Assembly: GCA_947489665.1 (NCBI GenBank)
Contig: CANLEH010000002.1
Span: 434,001-498,000, forward strand
Origin: an uncultured Roseicyclus sp.
Lineage (GTDB): Bacteria > Pseudomonadota > Alphaproteobacteria > Rhodobacterales > Rhodobacteraceae
DNA length: 64,000 nt
Direction: 5' to 3'
Notes under the pieces: generated by a model
What the model was told of the DNA's origin: nothing
Seen by the model: the letters and a program-made list of their open reading frames with translations, nothing else
The model's database searches: none
Translations under genes and position numbers: made by a program
Shown here: positions 16,282 to 24,222 of the stretch, in pieces
Layout of the letters: each line of letters opens with the position of its first letter
Position numbering within the stretch: position 1 is the stretch's first letter

Positions 16282-17679
16282 ATGGAGGGACCCGTGGAGG
16301 AACAACTAGCAGAGCTTGCCGCACAGGTTGCGGCGCTCGAGGGGCGGGGCGCTCTGACGAACACTATGTTCGCGGAGATGTTCTACTACATCACCATCCC
16401 CTTGATGATCATCATTCACGCGGGCTTTCTGGCCTATGAGATGGGCGCATCCCGCGCCAAGAACGCCCTGTCGTCGGGCGTGAAAAACATCCTCGCGTTC
16501 GCCTTTGTCATCCCGGCTTTCTACTTCTTCGGATGGTGGGTGTATTGGGGCCTGCCGCAAGGATTTTCCGGCGCGGCCGGGCCAAACGGGCTCTCAGGTG
16601 CTGAGTTCGCCAACTCCATCGCATGGGGCTGGGGCGAGTCCGCGGCTTTCATGGGACCGAACCTGAGCGACCAGATCTCTGGCGTGTTCTGGGGTGCTTT
16701 CACCCTGTTCGCGGCAACGACGGCGTCGATCATGTCAGGGGCCGTTATCGAGCGCATCCAGACGGTGGGCTTCGTGATCCTCGCGATCGTCCTTGGCGGC
16801 TTTAGCTGGACACTAGCCGCCGCTTGGGGTTGGCACGCAGATGGCTGGCTGGTCCTGAACTGGGGCGTTCATGACTTTGGCGCTGCCGGTCTTGTCCACG
16901 CCGTTGCGGCCTTCTTCGCCCTTGGTGTTCTGATCAACCTTGGCCCACGGATCGGCAAATTCAACGCCGACGGCTCGGCCAACGATCTGCCCGGCCACAA
17001 CATGCCCTTCACGGCGACCGGCCTGATGCTGATCATCGTCGGCTTCTGGGGCTTCCTGATGGCCTGTGTGGTTGTCGGCGGTGAGGCTTGGTCGTGGGGC
17101 GCGAACTACGCCACTATCTACGGCACTCCCATCACGCTTGGCGCGCTGGCTTTCAACATCCTGATGTCGATTGCCGGTGGTATCATAGGGGCCTGGATCT
17201 ACACCAAGGATCCGTTCTGGATGATGTCCGGCGCCCTTGCGGGGATCATTTCGGCGGCCTCGGGCCTTGATATCTACTTCCCTGCGCTTGCGTTCATCGT
17301 GGCCTTCGGGGCGGGTGTGATCCTCAAGCCATGCGCTTCTATCCTTGAGCGTATGGGCATCGACGACGCCGTTGGCGCGGTCACCGTGCACGGCACCATC
17401 GGCATCTACGGCATGTTGATGCTGGGGATCGTTGGCTCCGGTTACCCGGCGGCCTTGGGCGAAGGGGCGGCTACGGTTAGCCTTGTCGGCCAACTCGTTG
17501 GCGCTGTGGTGTTTATCGCCATCGGCCTTATCACGGGCTACGCATCGTCGCTGGTCTTGCGGATGCTTGGCATGTTGCGGGTACCGGAGTCGGCTGAAAT
17601 CGCGGGTCTGGACACCGTCAAGGTGCCTGCACAGGCCTATCCCGAAGGCATCCCGGCATCTGCGCCGGCAGCCGAATAA
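16282..17679 (+). CDS. amt: Amt-family ammonium/methylammonium transporter
   Basis: 465 residues with about 11 transmembrane helices of the Amt/Mep/Rh fold. Family motifs include the channel sequences GFLAYEMGASRAKN and DDAVGAVTVHGTIGIYG, whose histidines are candidates for the pore twin-His pair. Unusual: the first ~25 residues form a short amphipathic heptad-like stretch (EEQLAELAAQVAALEGR) before the first helix. Start uncertain: the ATG at 16282 has no ribosome site, while a GTG at 16294 follows GGAGGG by 4 nt. Its location between mgs and dmm implies capture of ammonium or methylammonium made or lost during amine breakdown. Confidence 0.9.
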   Translation: MEGPVEEQLAELAAQVAALEGRGALTNTMFAEMFYYITIPLMIIIHAGFLAYEMGASRAKNALSSGVKNILAFAFVIPAFYFFGWWVYWGLPQGFSGAAGPNGLSGAEFANSIAWGWGESAAFMGPNLSDQISGVFWGAFTLFAATTASIMSGAVIERIQTVGFVILAIVLGGFSWTLAAAWGWHADGWLVLNWGVHDFGAAGLVHAVAAFFALGVLINLGPRIGKFNADGSANDLPGHNMPFTATGLMLIIVGFWGFLMACVVVGGEAWSWGANYATIYGTPITLGALAFNILMSIAGGIIGAWIYTKDPFWMMSGALAGIISAASGLDIYFPALAFIVAFGAGVILKPCASILERMGIDDAVGAVTVHGTIGIYGMLMLGIVGSGYPAALGEGAATVSLVGQLVGAVVFIAIGLITGYASSLVLRMLGMLRVPESAEIAGLDTVKVPAQAYPEGIPASAPAAE

Positions 17680-17694
17680 GAAGGAGAGACAGAC

Positions 17695-17868
17695 ATGTTC
17701 GGATTTCCATTCGATAATGGCGGCACCTGGGACGGCGTTGAAGGCGCAGTCTTCATGGGCGCTGGCGGCGGCGCCGGGACCTACACCTTCATTGCGATAG
17801 CGATTTGTATCGCGGCGTTGGTTATCGGCCAGATGGGCGAGGCGTCCAAATACTCCAAGCACAAGTAA
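17695..17868 (+). CDS. 57-residue single-helix membrane protein linked to Amt
   Basis: A small gene 15 nt after the amt stop with a strong AAGGAGAG ribosome site. The protein opens MFGFPFDNGGTWDG, continues through a Gly-rich stretch (GAGGGAG), has one transmembrane helix (about residues 31-46, ending ALVIG) and finishes with a short basic tail (SKYSKHK). No known family comes to mind. The rho-independent terminator right after it shows that amt and this gene share one transcript, so it may be a small accessory of the transporter. Confidence 0.75.
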   Translation: MFGFPFDNGGTWDGVEGAVFMGAGGGAGTYTFIAIAICIAALVIGQMGEASKYSKHK

Positions 17869-17892
17869 TCCTGTGCCGAGTTAGACCTTTGG

Positions 17893-17924
17893 AAGGGCCG
17901 TCCGTTTGGGCGGCCCTTTCGTTT
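17893..17924 (+). terminator. Rho-independent terminator after amt and the small protein
   Basis: AAGGGCCG at 17893-17900 pairs with the CGGCCCTT starting at 17911, with inner CC/GG pairs around a GTTT loop, followed by TTCGTTT. A textbook hairpin plus T-rich tail, 25 nt after the small gene. Confidence 0.85.
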
Positions 17925-18036
17925 GAGGGCAGAAAATTTGCCTATCAGGAAAAAAATCTGCACCACAGTATTGATTTTGAAGTTCGCATACGCCTGAATA
18001 CCGGCAACGAAAACATCAAACAGGGGGGTCTGTCAC

Positions 18037-19188
18037 ATGGCCATATTGTGGAGAACGTCCGCGCTCGCTCAGCGTCACGCCGAAATCGGTGGGGAGCTTG
18101 AGGATTGGAACGGCATGGGAACCGCCTGGTTCTACGACAACACGCCGGAACGCGCGAAGGCTGACTATGAGGCAATTCGCACCAAGGCGGGCCTTATGGA
18201 TGTGTCGGGCCTGAAGAAGGTCCACGTGGTCGGCGAAGATGCGGCATACGTCATCGACCGCGTCACCACCCGCAACGTCGAGAAGATCGCGCCGGGCCGG
18301 GCGGTCTATGCCTGTATGCTGGATGATCGCGGCCTCTTCGTCGATGACTGCGTGATTTACCACATCGCCGTGAACTCCTGGCTAGTGGTCCATGGCACGG
18401 GCATCGGGATGGAGCAGTTGACCACTGTGGCTGCCGCCAAGAACTGCTCGGTGATCATGGACGATGATCTGCACGACATGTCGCTGCAGGGCCCCAAGGC
18501 GGTAGATATCCTCGCCAAAGAAATCCCCGCGATCCGCGATCTGGCGTATTTCGGCATTTGGCAAGGGCGTCTGTTCGGCCGTGACGTGATGATCTCGCGC
18601 ACCGGCTATACTGGTGAGCGGGGGTATGAGATCTTCTGCCGCGCCAAGGATGCGGTTCATATCTGGGACAACGTGCTGGAGACCGGCGGCGACGATGTGC
18701 GCCCGACGCAGTTCTCCACCCTCGATATGCTGCGGATTGAATCCTATCTGTTGTTCTATCCCGGCGACAATTCCGAGACCTTCCCGTTTGAGGATGGCAC
18801 GCCCGCGGGCGACAGCCTGTGGGAGCTTGGCCTCGACTTCACCGTCTCGCCCGGCAAGGAAGGGTTCATCGGGTCCGAGAACCACTATGCCATGAAGGGC
18901 AAGGAGCGGTTCAAGATCTACGGCGTGCAGCTTTCTGGTGGCGCGATGGATCAGATGGAGATGTTTGCGCGAGTCCATGCGGATGGGAAGGATGTGGGTG
19001 TGATCACCTATGGTCTGTCATCTGAATTGAACGGCTATTCCGTTGCGATCGCGCGGCTTGATCCATCCGTCGCGAGCCCAGGCACCAAGCTGACCGTGGT
19101 TCAGCCCGATGGCACCGAACTGGCGGCCACGGCGGAAGAAATGCCATTCTACGACAAAGACAAGACGATCCGCACCGCAAAGGGCTGA
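18037..19188 (+). CDS. dmmD: GcvT-type THF-binding protein of dimethylamine monooxygenase (DmmD)
   Basis: 383 residues of the GcvT/aminomethyltransferase fold: early ARHAEIGGELEDWNG-like opening, SLQGPKAVDIL, SRTGYTGERGYEIF and LDMLRIESYLLF. These bind tetrahydrofolate and capture formaldehyde-level carbon. It heads a four-gene run whose order (GcvT, 200-residue zinc-ribbon protein, FNR-ferredoxin reductase, DUF3445 haem protein) matches dmmDABC, so the expected role is to take up the methyl carbon released from dimethylamine as methylene-THF. The ATG is 8 nt after GGGGGG. DMSP demethylase is an alternative for stand-alone GcvT proteins, but the context argues against it. Confidence 0.88.
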   Translation: MAILWRTSALAQRHAEIGGELEDWNGMGTAWFYDNTPERAKADYEAIRTKAGLMDVSGLKKVHVVGEDAAYVIDRVTTRNVEKIAPGRAVYACMLDDRGLFVDDCVIYHIAVNSWLVVHGTGIGMEQLTTVAAAKNCSVIMDDDLHDMSLQGPKAVDILAKEIPAIRDLAYFGIWQGRLFGRDVMISRTGYTGERGYEIFCRAKDAVHIWDNVLETGGDDVRPTQFSTLDMLRIESYLLFYPGDNSETFPFEDGTPAGDSLWELGLDFTVSPGKEGFIGSENHYAMKGKERFKIYGVQLSGGAMDQMEMFARVHADGKDVGVITYGLSSELNGYSVAIARLDPSVASPGTKLTVVQPDGTELAATAEEMPFYDKDKTIRTAKG

Positions 19189-19197
19189 TCTGATTTC

Positions 19198-19223
19198 GGG
19201 CGCCTCCGGTGGGGGCGCCCTTT
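19198..19223 (+). promoter_or_regulatory. Hairpin between dmmD and dmmA
   Basis: GGGCGCC at 19198-19204 pairs with GGCGCCC at 19214-19220, followed by TTT. It starts 10 nt after the dmmD stop and ends about 35 nt before dmmA. It looks like a weak terminator or RNA-processing stem that would make dmmABC and dmmD levels differ. Confidence 0.55.
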
Positions 19224-19256
19224 CCATTCCGACTGACGAAGGGAGCAACCGACGCG

Positions 19257-19859
19257 ATGTCGAAATTCCAGTTTCCGGAAAGCATCAAAAGCCGCCCGGT
19301 CTATGGCACGTTAGAGCCGCGCCCGGGCAAGGCGCATCTGTTTGTGGCGGACGCCGAGGGCGCCGAGGCGATCCTAGATCTGGCCGCCGCCAGCCCCGAT
19401 TTGATGGCGGGCGCGCACATCATCTACATCCCCAAGGGCACCGATTTCACCGAGAAACTGCGCGACCTGAACCCGGCGCAATTCTACGAGGGGCCCACAT
19501 ACGCGGCTTCGGTCCAGCGGCTGCGGCACGTGTTGGAAAACGCGCATCAGGGCCTGCAGGTCTACCTGACCGGCACCGAGGGCCTGATGGGTCAGGCCCA
19601 GAACGAGGCGATGCAGGCGGGCATTCCGCACACGGCGATCCAGACCGAGCATCGCGGCTCGGTCGCGCGGCGGATGCAGTGCGTGCACTGCAAGGGCATC
19701 ACCGAAGACGTAATCACTGACCCGTTCGTCTGCGCCCATTGCGGGCTAAACCTGTTTGTCCGCGACCATTATTCGCGCCGTCTGGCCGCCTATCAGGGTG
19801 TCTGCATCGACGCCGAAGATCCCGGAAATGTCCCTGAACCTGTGGAGCTTTACAAATGA
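19257..19859 (+). CDS. dmmA: Dimethylamine monooxygenase subunit DmmA
   Basis: 200 residues from the ATG at 19257 (GAAGGGAG upstream); a start at 19209 would add 16 residues from the hairpin region. The central part includes a Rossmann-like stretch with the phrase GLQVYLTGTEGLMGQAQ. The C-terminus carries two CxxC pairs (CVHC, then CAHC about 20 residues on), a zinc-ribbon-like site, then LFVRDHYSRRLAAYQG. This is the layout of the DmmA family. The stop overlaps dmmB (ATGA). The letter assignment follows the published order dmmDABC as I remember it. Confidence 0.82.
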   Translation: MSKFQFPESIKSRPVYGTLEPRPGKAHLFVADAEGAEAILDLAAASPDLMAGAHIIYIPKGTDFTEKLRDLNPAQFYEGPTYAASVQRLRHVLENAHQGLQVYLTGTEGLMGQAQNEAMQAGIPHTAIQTEHRGSVARRMQCVHCKGITEDVITDPFVCAHCGLNLFVRDHYSRRLAAYQGVCIDAEDPGNVPEPVELYK

Positions 19860-20839
19860 GCGCCGCCCCCCAGAAAGCCAAGCCCGGCGGGCAGCAGATC
19901 CCCGTTGTTGTCAGCGCGGTTGTTCCGCTGAACGATCTGGTCACCCGGTTCGAATTCCAGTGCCGTGATGGTGGGGCCTTCCCGCCATTCTCGGGCGGTG
20001 CCCATACGGTGGTGGAGATGAAAGACGGCGATCTGACCCGTCTGAACCCCTATTCTCTAATGAGCGATCCGGCTGACAGTTCCACTTACGCGATCTCCGT
20101 CCGGCGCGAGGATGGCGGGCGCGGTGGCTCCCTCTTCATGCATCAGCGCGTGAAGCAAGGTGACGAGATGATGATCTCTTATCCGGTGAACCTCTTCTCG
20201 CTCGATCTGCGCGCCAAGAAGCACATCTTCTTTGCCGGTGGCATCGGCATCACGCCTTTTATGGCAATGATCGCGCAATTGGAACGCTCCAACGGCAATT
20301 GGGAGCTGCACTACGCTTGCCGCACCGAAAGCCTCGGCACCTATGTCGATGTGCTGTCCTACAAGTACCCCAACAAGGTGCACATCTACTACGACGACCA
20401 GAACCAGGCGATCCCGCTAGAGGATCTGCTGGACGGTCAACCACTTGGCACCAACGCCTATGTCTGCGGGCCGAAAGGGATGATCGACTGGGTGCACGCC
20501 GCGGCCTCCGCTGCCGGTTGGCCCGATGCGCAGGTTCATTCCGAGGAGTTCCTGAAGCCTGAACCGGGCAGGGAATTCGAGGTGCGGCTGTGCAAGTCTG
20601 GCAAGACGATCACAGTGGGCGAGAATGAGAGCCTTCTGGAGGCCATCGAGCGCGCGGGCGTTGAGGCGCCGTTCCTATGCCGTGGCGGAGCTTGCGGGCA
20701 GTGCGAGACGGACGTGGTGAAGGCGGACGGTGAATTCGTGCACCGCGACCACTGGCTGGACGACGACCAACACGCCAGCGGCGAGAAAATCATGCCATGC
20801 GTCAGCCGGTTCCTCGGCACGCTTGAGTTGGACCGGTAA
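19856..20839 (+). CDS. dmmB: Dimethylamine monooxygenase reductase DmmB (flavin plus [2Fe-2S])
   Basis: 327 residues. Domain order is that of phthalate-dioxygenase-type reductases: a flavin-binding beta-barrel (RLNPYSLMSDP at about residues 62-72), an NAD(P)-binding domain (FAGGIGITPFMAMI; AYVCGPKGMIDWV), then a plant-type ferredoxin with CRGGACGQC and a distal Cys (MPCVSRF). It passes electrons from NAD(P)H to the haem subunit. Overlaps dmmA by 4 nt and is 14 nt from dmmC, consistent with one translational unit. Confidence 0.92.
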   Translation: MSAAPQKAKPGGQQIPVVVSAVVPLNDLVTRFEFQCRDGGAFPPFSGGAHTVVEMKDGDLTRLNPYSLMSDPADSSTYAISVRREDGGRGGSLFMHQRVKQGDEMMISYPVNLFSLDLRAKKHIFFAGGIGITPFMAMIAQLERSNGNWELHYACRTESLGTYVDVLSYKYPNKVHIYYDDQNQAIPLEDLLDGQPLGTNAYVCGPKGMIDWVHAAASAAGWPDAQVHSEEFLKPEPGREFEVRLCKSGKTITVGENESLLEAIERAGVEAPFLCRGGACGQCETDVVKADGEFVHRDHWLDDDQHASGEKIMPCVSRFLGTLELDR

Positions 20840-20853
20840 AGGGGCCCGAACAC

Positions 20854-21921
20854 ATGACCATTCAGTTCAACGACGAAACGTTCCGTGACGATTACTCGTT
20901 CTACAACTCCGATTGGGCGATCAAACGCTTCCCCTTCCCATTCCACGAAGACAGCTACATGTACGCCGTCAACATGGAGCAGCACCGGGGCGGGCCGGAG
21001 GGCTCGGTCTATGAGAAGCGGTTCGACGTGGACGAGCACTACGTATCCGAGATGCGCGACCGCGCCATGGTTCTGGCCGATGATCCCCTGCGCTGCCAAT
21101 CTTTGCCCCACATGACGCTAGCTGGTTGGGACCTGCTTGAGCTGATCATGGTCTCGAAGTCCGAGGATTACCCGGACCTGTTCGAGCTGCACCGTGACGG
21201 CAACCAATGGCGCTGGGTGAACAAACCGCTCGGCATCGACGACACGTTCACCTTCCTCGATGAGACCACCCTGCCCTACGGCCCAATGGAATACATCACC
21301 CGCCAGACCCAAGGCGACTTCTGCGTGTTGGATCAACGTGATGACATGCTGTGGATGGACGCGGGCATGGTGACGACCCAGGCCGATTGGTCCTTGGATT
21401 TCGACATCGGAATGAACTTCTTTGAATGGCACGCTCCGGTGCCCCTGGCCCATGAAAAGGGCATCTTCAAGCGCGCCCTGAAGTTCCTTTTAAACATCCA
21501 GCAAGGCGCGCCCGCGCGCCGGCTCAACTGGACGATGACCGTTAATCCGCTTCTGGATACCAGCCCTGAGAACTACCACATATGGGGCATTCAGAAGACC
21601 ACGCTGACGCCTGAGAACATTGGATCGAAGCAGCACCTTCGCGTAGAACTGCAGACGTTTTTCCGCCTGCCGCGCTCCAATGCTCTGGTGTTCCCGATCC
21701 GCTGCTACCTATGCAGTTTCCAGGACCTGATGACGATGCCCAAATGGGGTCGCCGTCTACACCGTGTGGTACGGGATCTGCCGGTGGAATTGGCGACCTA
21801 CAAAGGGTTCATCGACAACCGTCCGATGATGCTCGACTACCTGAGCCAGTTTGACGATGGCCTGCCGACTTCTCCGGGTGTTTGGCCGGATCAGGAGACT
21901 GAGCCGCCACTTCAGAAGTAA
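20854..21921 (+). CDS. dmmC: Haem-binding DUF3445 subunit of dimethylamine monooxygenase
   Basis: 355 residues of the DUF3445/HODM-alpha family, whose PAS-like domain binds haem and carries out oxidative N-demethylation. Characteristic stretches: RHDGNQWRW-like core, TQGDFCVLD, WHAPVPLAHEKGIF, RLNWTMTVNPLLDTSPE, HLRVELQTFFRLPRSNALVFPIRCYL and the terminal AWLATYKG-like ELATYKGF. It should convert dimethylamine to methylamine using O2 and electrons from DmmB. Last gene before a UUCG-loop terminator. Confidence 0.88.
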   Translation: MTIQFNDETFRDDYSFYNSDWAIKRFPFPFHEDSYMYAVNMEQHRGGPEGSVYEKRFDVDEHYVSEMRDRAMVLADDPLRCQSLPHMTLAGWDLLELIMVSKSEDYPDLFELHRDGNQWRWVNKPLGIDDTFTFLDETTLPYGPMEYITRQTQGDFCVLDQRDDMLWMDAGMVTTQADWSLDFDIGMNFFEWHAPVPLAHEKGIFKRALKFLLNIQQGAPARRLNWTMTVNPLLDTSPENYHIWGIQKTTLTPENIGSKQHLRVELQTFFRLPRSNALVFPIRCYLCSFQDLMTMPKWGRRLHRVVRDLPVELATYKGFIDNRPMMLDYLSQFDDGLPTSPGVWPDQETEPPLQK

Positions 21922-21927
21922 AAGCAA

Positions 21928-21954
21928 CTGAGCGCTTCGGCGCTCAGGCGTTTT
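21928..21954. terminator. UUCG-tetraloop terminator after dmmC
   Basis: CTGAGCGC, loop TTCG, GCGCTCAG at 21928-21947, then GCGTTTT. A perfect 8-bp stem with the extra-stable UUCG loop, 6 nt after the dmmC stop; it overlaps the last codons of the convergent XRE-cupin gene, so it may serve both. Confidence 0.85.
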
Positions 21955-22582
21955 GCGGGTAGCTGATGACCGCAAGATAGCGTGCGGGAAGCTCAACCAG
22001 CTTTTCCGGCCCATGTGGCGCGTCGGCGTCGAAGTGCAGCGTGTCACCCGGGCGCAGCGAAAAGACCTGATCGCCGTGGCGGTAATCGACTGCACCTTCC
22101 AGCATATAGATCGTCTCGATCCCGCCATGCTGGAAGATCTCAAACGTATCTGACGTGCTTGTCAGGGTGATCAGGTAAGGCTCGACAATCACGCCGCTGG
22201 AATTCGACCCGATATGCCCCAAAAGGTTGTACTGATGCCCCGCGCGTGTGCCTTCGGCCACCACGACAGAACCGGTGCCGGCAGGCGTGTGCACGGCTTG
22301 TCTGCGCTCTTCAAACTTTCGGAAGAACGAGGTCAGGGGCACGGCCAGGGCGTGGGACAGCGCCTCAAGCGTGCTGAGGGAAGGCGACGTGTTTCCGTTC
22401 TCGATCTTTGAGAGCATCCCGATCGACAGTCCGGTCATCGTAGAAAGCTCTGCCACTGTGATGTTTTGCTGCTTTCTGAACGCGCGCACTTCGCGGCCAA
22501 TGGCCACCTCAAGCACATTCTCGCGCTGCTCTCGTATGGAGTGCGGGTTTTGCGTCAGCACCGGCTGGTCGACTTTATTCAT
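21944..22582 (-). CDS. XRE-cupin transcriptional regulator
   Basis: 212 residues: an XRE helix-turn-helix at about 25-82 (EVRAFRKQQNITVAELSTMTGLSIGMLSKIENGNTSPSL split over several helices) and a C-terminal cupin barrel at about 140-205 (GGIETIYMLEGAVDYRHG, LRPGDTLHFDADAPHGPE) that would bind the effector. Such regulators often repress amine or amino-acid catabolism until a substrate binds the cupin. It is divergent from the GATase1-AraC gene and convergent with dmmC. Palindromes next to its own start suggest autoregulation and control of the neighbour. A methylated amine is the natural effector to test. Confidence 0.88.
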   Translation of the reverse strand: MNKVDQPVLTQNPHSIREQRENVLEVAIGREVRAFRKQQNITVAELSTMTGLSIGMLSKIENGNTSPSLSTLEALSHALAVPLTSFFRKFEERRQAVHTPAGTGSVVVAEGTRAGHQYNLLGHIGSNSSGVIVEPYLITLTSTSDTFEIFQHGGIETIYMLEGAVDYRHGDQVFSLRPGDTLHFDADAPHGPEKLVELPARYLAVISYPQNA

Positions 22583-22636
22583 TTTGTGCCCTCAATTGAT
22601 GCAACCAGTCTAAAGAGTTTCTTGTGAAGGCACAAA
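22583..22636. promoter_or_regulatory. Operator candidates between the two regulator genes
   Basis: TTGTGAAGGCACAA at 22622-22635 is a perfect 5-bp inverted repeat with a 4-bp spacer. An additional TTTGTGCC at 22583-22590, touching the XRE start, is the exact reverse complement of GGCACAAA at 22629-22636. The intergenic region thus holds three related TTGTG half-sites, fitting a dimeric XRE repressor acting on both divergent promoters. Confidence 0.55.
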
Positions 22637-22657
22637 TTTTTCCTCACAGTAGCGATC

Positions 22658-23662
22658 ATGTTCGACTCGGGGCCATATAAAATTGGGTTTCTCCTGTTTC
22701 CAGGCTTCCCTATGGCGTGCCTGACGTCGATGATCGAACCGCTGCGTGCGGCCAATGAAATCTCATCATCTGAGACTTTCGTTTGGTCCCTTGTGTCCGA
22801 GAAGGACCCGAAAGTTCAAGCCAGCGCAGACGTCGCGTTCGAGACGCAGTTGACGCTGGATCAATCGCTTGATCTGGATTGCCTCATCATCCTGGCCGCC
22901 CCGATATCAGATTTCCAATCGCCCCGTTCGGCGGCCAACCTACGGGCGCTGTCCCGCCATGGCATGACATTGGGCGCCGTTTCGGGCGGAGTATTTCCAC
23001 TGGTGCGCGCGGGCGTCCCGCTGCGCGACCCAATCTCGGTCCATTGGTGCTACGACGCGGCGTTCGAAGCGGAATTCCCCGATGTCGAGAAGACCGAACA
23101 GGTTATCGAGACCTCCGAGCAGATCATGACCGCCGCAGGGGCCACCGCCGCGTTTGATCTGTCGCTTCAGCTTGTTCAGGATCGGTTGGGGCCTGCGGTG
23201 GCAACAGAAGTCGCGTGCTGGTTCCAACACCCCATGATGCGCAACACGGATGTAAAGCAATCCATCCCCGCCATCAGCAGCATCGCGAAATCCGAGCAGG
23301 CCCTGCCCTCAAAAGTGGCGCGGGTCATTGAGATTTACTCAGCCACCCTGACGGACCCGCCAAAGCTGAGCGATGTGGCGGACGAGATCGGGATTTCCAC
23401 CCGGCAGCTTGAGCGAAGTTTCAAGAAGGCCACCGGCCTCAACCCGTCGCGTTACCTACGGCGGATGCGCATGAAAGCAGCCCGCCAATTGGTGATGTAC
23501 ACGAACCAATCGTTCACCGAAATTGCGGACGCTGTGGGATATTCCAGCACGACCATTCTGAAGCGGTATTACACAGAGGTCTTCGGGATAAGCCCCCGCG
23601 AAGATCGGGAGCGGATCAACCTGTTCCGGGTCAACGGAAATATGCCCCTGCCCTCGACTTAA
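22658..23662 (+). CDS. GATase1-like/AraC regulator (GbdR/GlxA type)
   Basis: 334 residues: an N-terminal DJ-1/PfpI (GATase1-like) domain (KIGFLLFPGFPMACLTSMIEPLRAAN to about residue 180) and a C-terminal AraC DNA-binding domain (LSDVADEIGISTRQLERSFKKATGLNPSRYLRRMRM; SFTEIADAVGYSSTTILKRYYTEVFG). Known members, such as GbdR, activate glycine-betaine, dimethylglycine or carnitine catabolism. Here it faces mgdDCBA end to end, overlapping the mgdD stop by 4 nt. Phased direct repeats upstream of mgdA are candidate binding sites. Confidence 0.9.
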   Translation: MFDSGPYKIGFLLFPGFPMACLTSMIEPLRAANEISSSETFVWSLVSEKDPKVQASADVAFETQLTLDQSLDLDCLIILAAPISDFQSPRSAANLRALSRHGMTLGAVSGGVFPLVRAGVPLRDPISVHWCYDAAFEAEFPDVEKTEQVIETSEQIMTAAGATAAFDLSLQLVQDRLGPAVATEVACWFQHPMMRNTDVKQSIPAISSIAKSEQALPSKVARVIEIYSATLTDPPKLSDVADEIGISTRQLERSFKKATGLNPSRYLRRMRMKAARQLVMYTNQSFTEIADAVGYSSTTILKRYYTEVFGISPREDRERINLFRVNGNMPLPST

Positions 23663-24222
23663 GCCGCCGAGCGCATTGCCGTGACGATCGCGTGGTGCAG
23701 CGAAGCGGCAGAGGATCGGGGACCGAGGATGCGCACCCAATCGGCGGGGTCGCGGCGCAGAACGAAACATCCCAGGTGGTCGATAACGGTCCGCGTGCCA
23801 TCGCCGGTTTTCATGGCACGGATGTCGATGGCGCATAGACGCTCAATCACATCTTCCATGCTGGCACCGCGCAAATCGAACACAACCCAGGCATCCGTTT
23901 GTTCCGTGATCGAGGCAGTATCGCCAAAACGCGCCTTCAGCTGATCGGCCAAATCCTCGTGCGTGTCGAAAGGTGCACCAACCATCCACAGATCTGGCCC
24001 CATCCAGAACCCTGCTTCAGGATCGTGGAGCTGCACTTTGCCCGGCTCTGGTACAGCACCGATCACGTCTTTCAGGTGTTTGCGGCAGGCCTTTTCCTGA
24101 CCCAAACGCGCGGCGACTGAGGCCAGAGCAATGCTCGGCTTTTCAGTCAACGTCGTCGTTCCGACGACATCTTCACGCGGTTCAACGCCACCGAGGGCGG
24201 TTATCGGAGCCAGATCATGCAC
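23659..24222 (-). CDS. mgdD: N-methylglutamate dehydrogenase subunit MgdD (SoxG-like)
   Basis: 187 residues from the GTG at 24222, which follows GAGGGGG by about 9 nt and overlaps the mgdC stop by 8 nt. It resembles the gamma subunit (SoxG) of heterotetrameric sarcosine oxidase: LWMVGAPFD near the middle, ITEQTDAWVVFDLRG, GDGTRTVIDHLGCFVLRRD and FVLRR-type strands of a GcvT-like fold. In the complex it packs against the THF-binding part of MgdC. Sarcosine oxidase is the alternative; linkage to gmaS/mgs argues for N-methylglutamate. Confidence 0.85.
   Translation of the reverse strand: MHDLAPITALGGVEPREDVVGTTTLTEKPSIALASVAARLGQEKACRKHLKDVIGAVPEPGKVQLHDPEAGFWMGPDLWMVGAPFDTHEDLADQLKARFGDTASITEQTDAWVVFDLRGASMEDVIERLCAIDIRAMKTGDGTRTVIDHLGCFVLRRDPADWVRILGPRSSAASLHHAIVTAMRSAA

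Noticed and set aside
18037-19188. DMSP demethylase (DmdA)
   Set aside because: Both are GcvT-fold proteins, but this one heads dmmABC and no DMSP genes are nearby.
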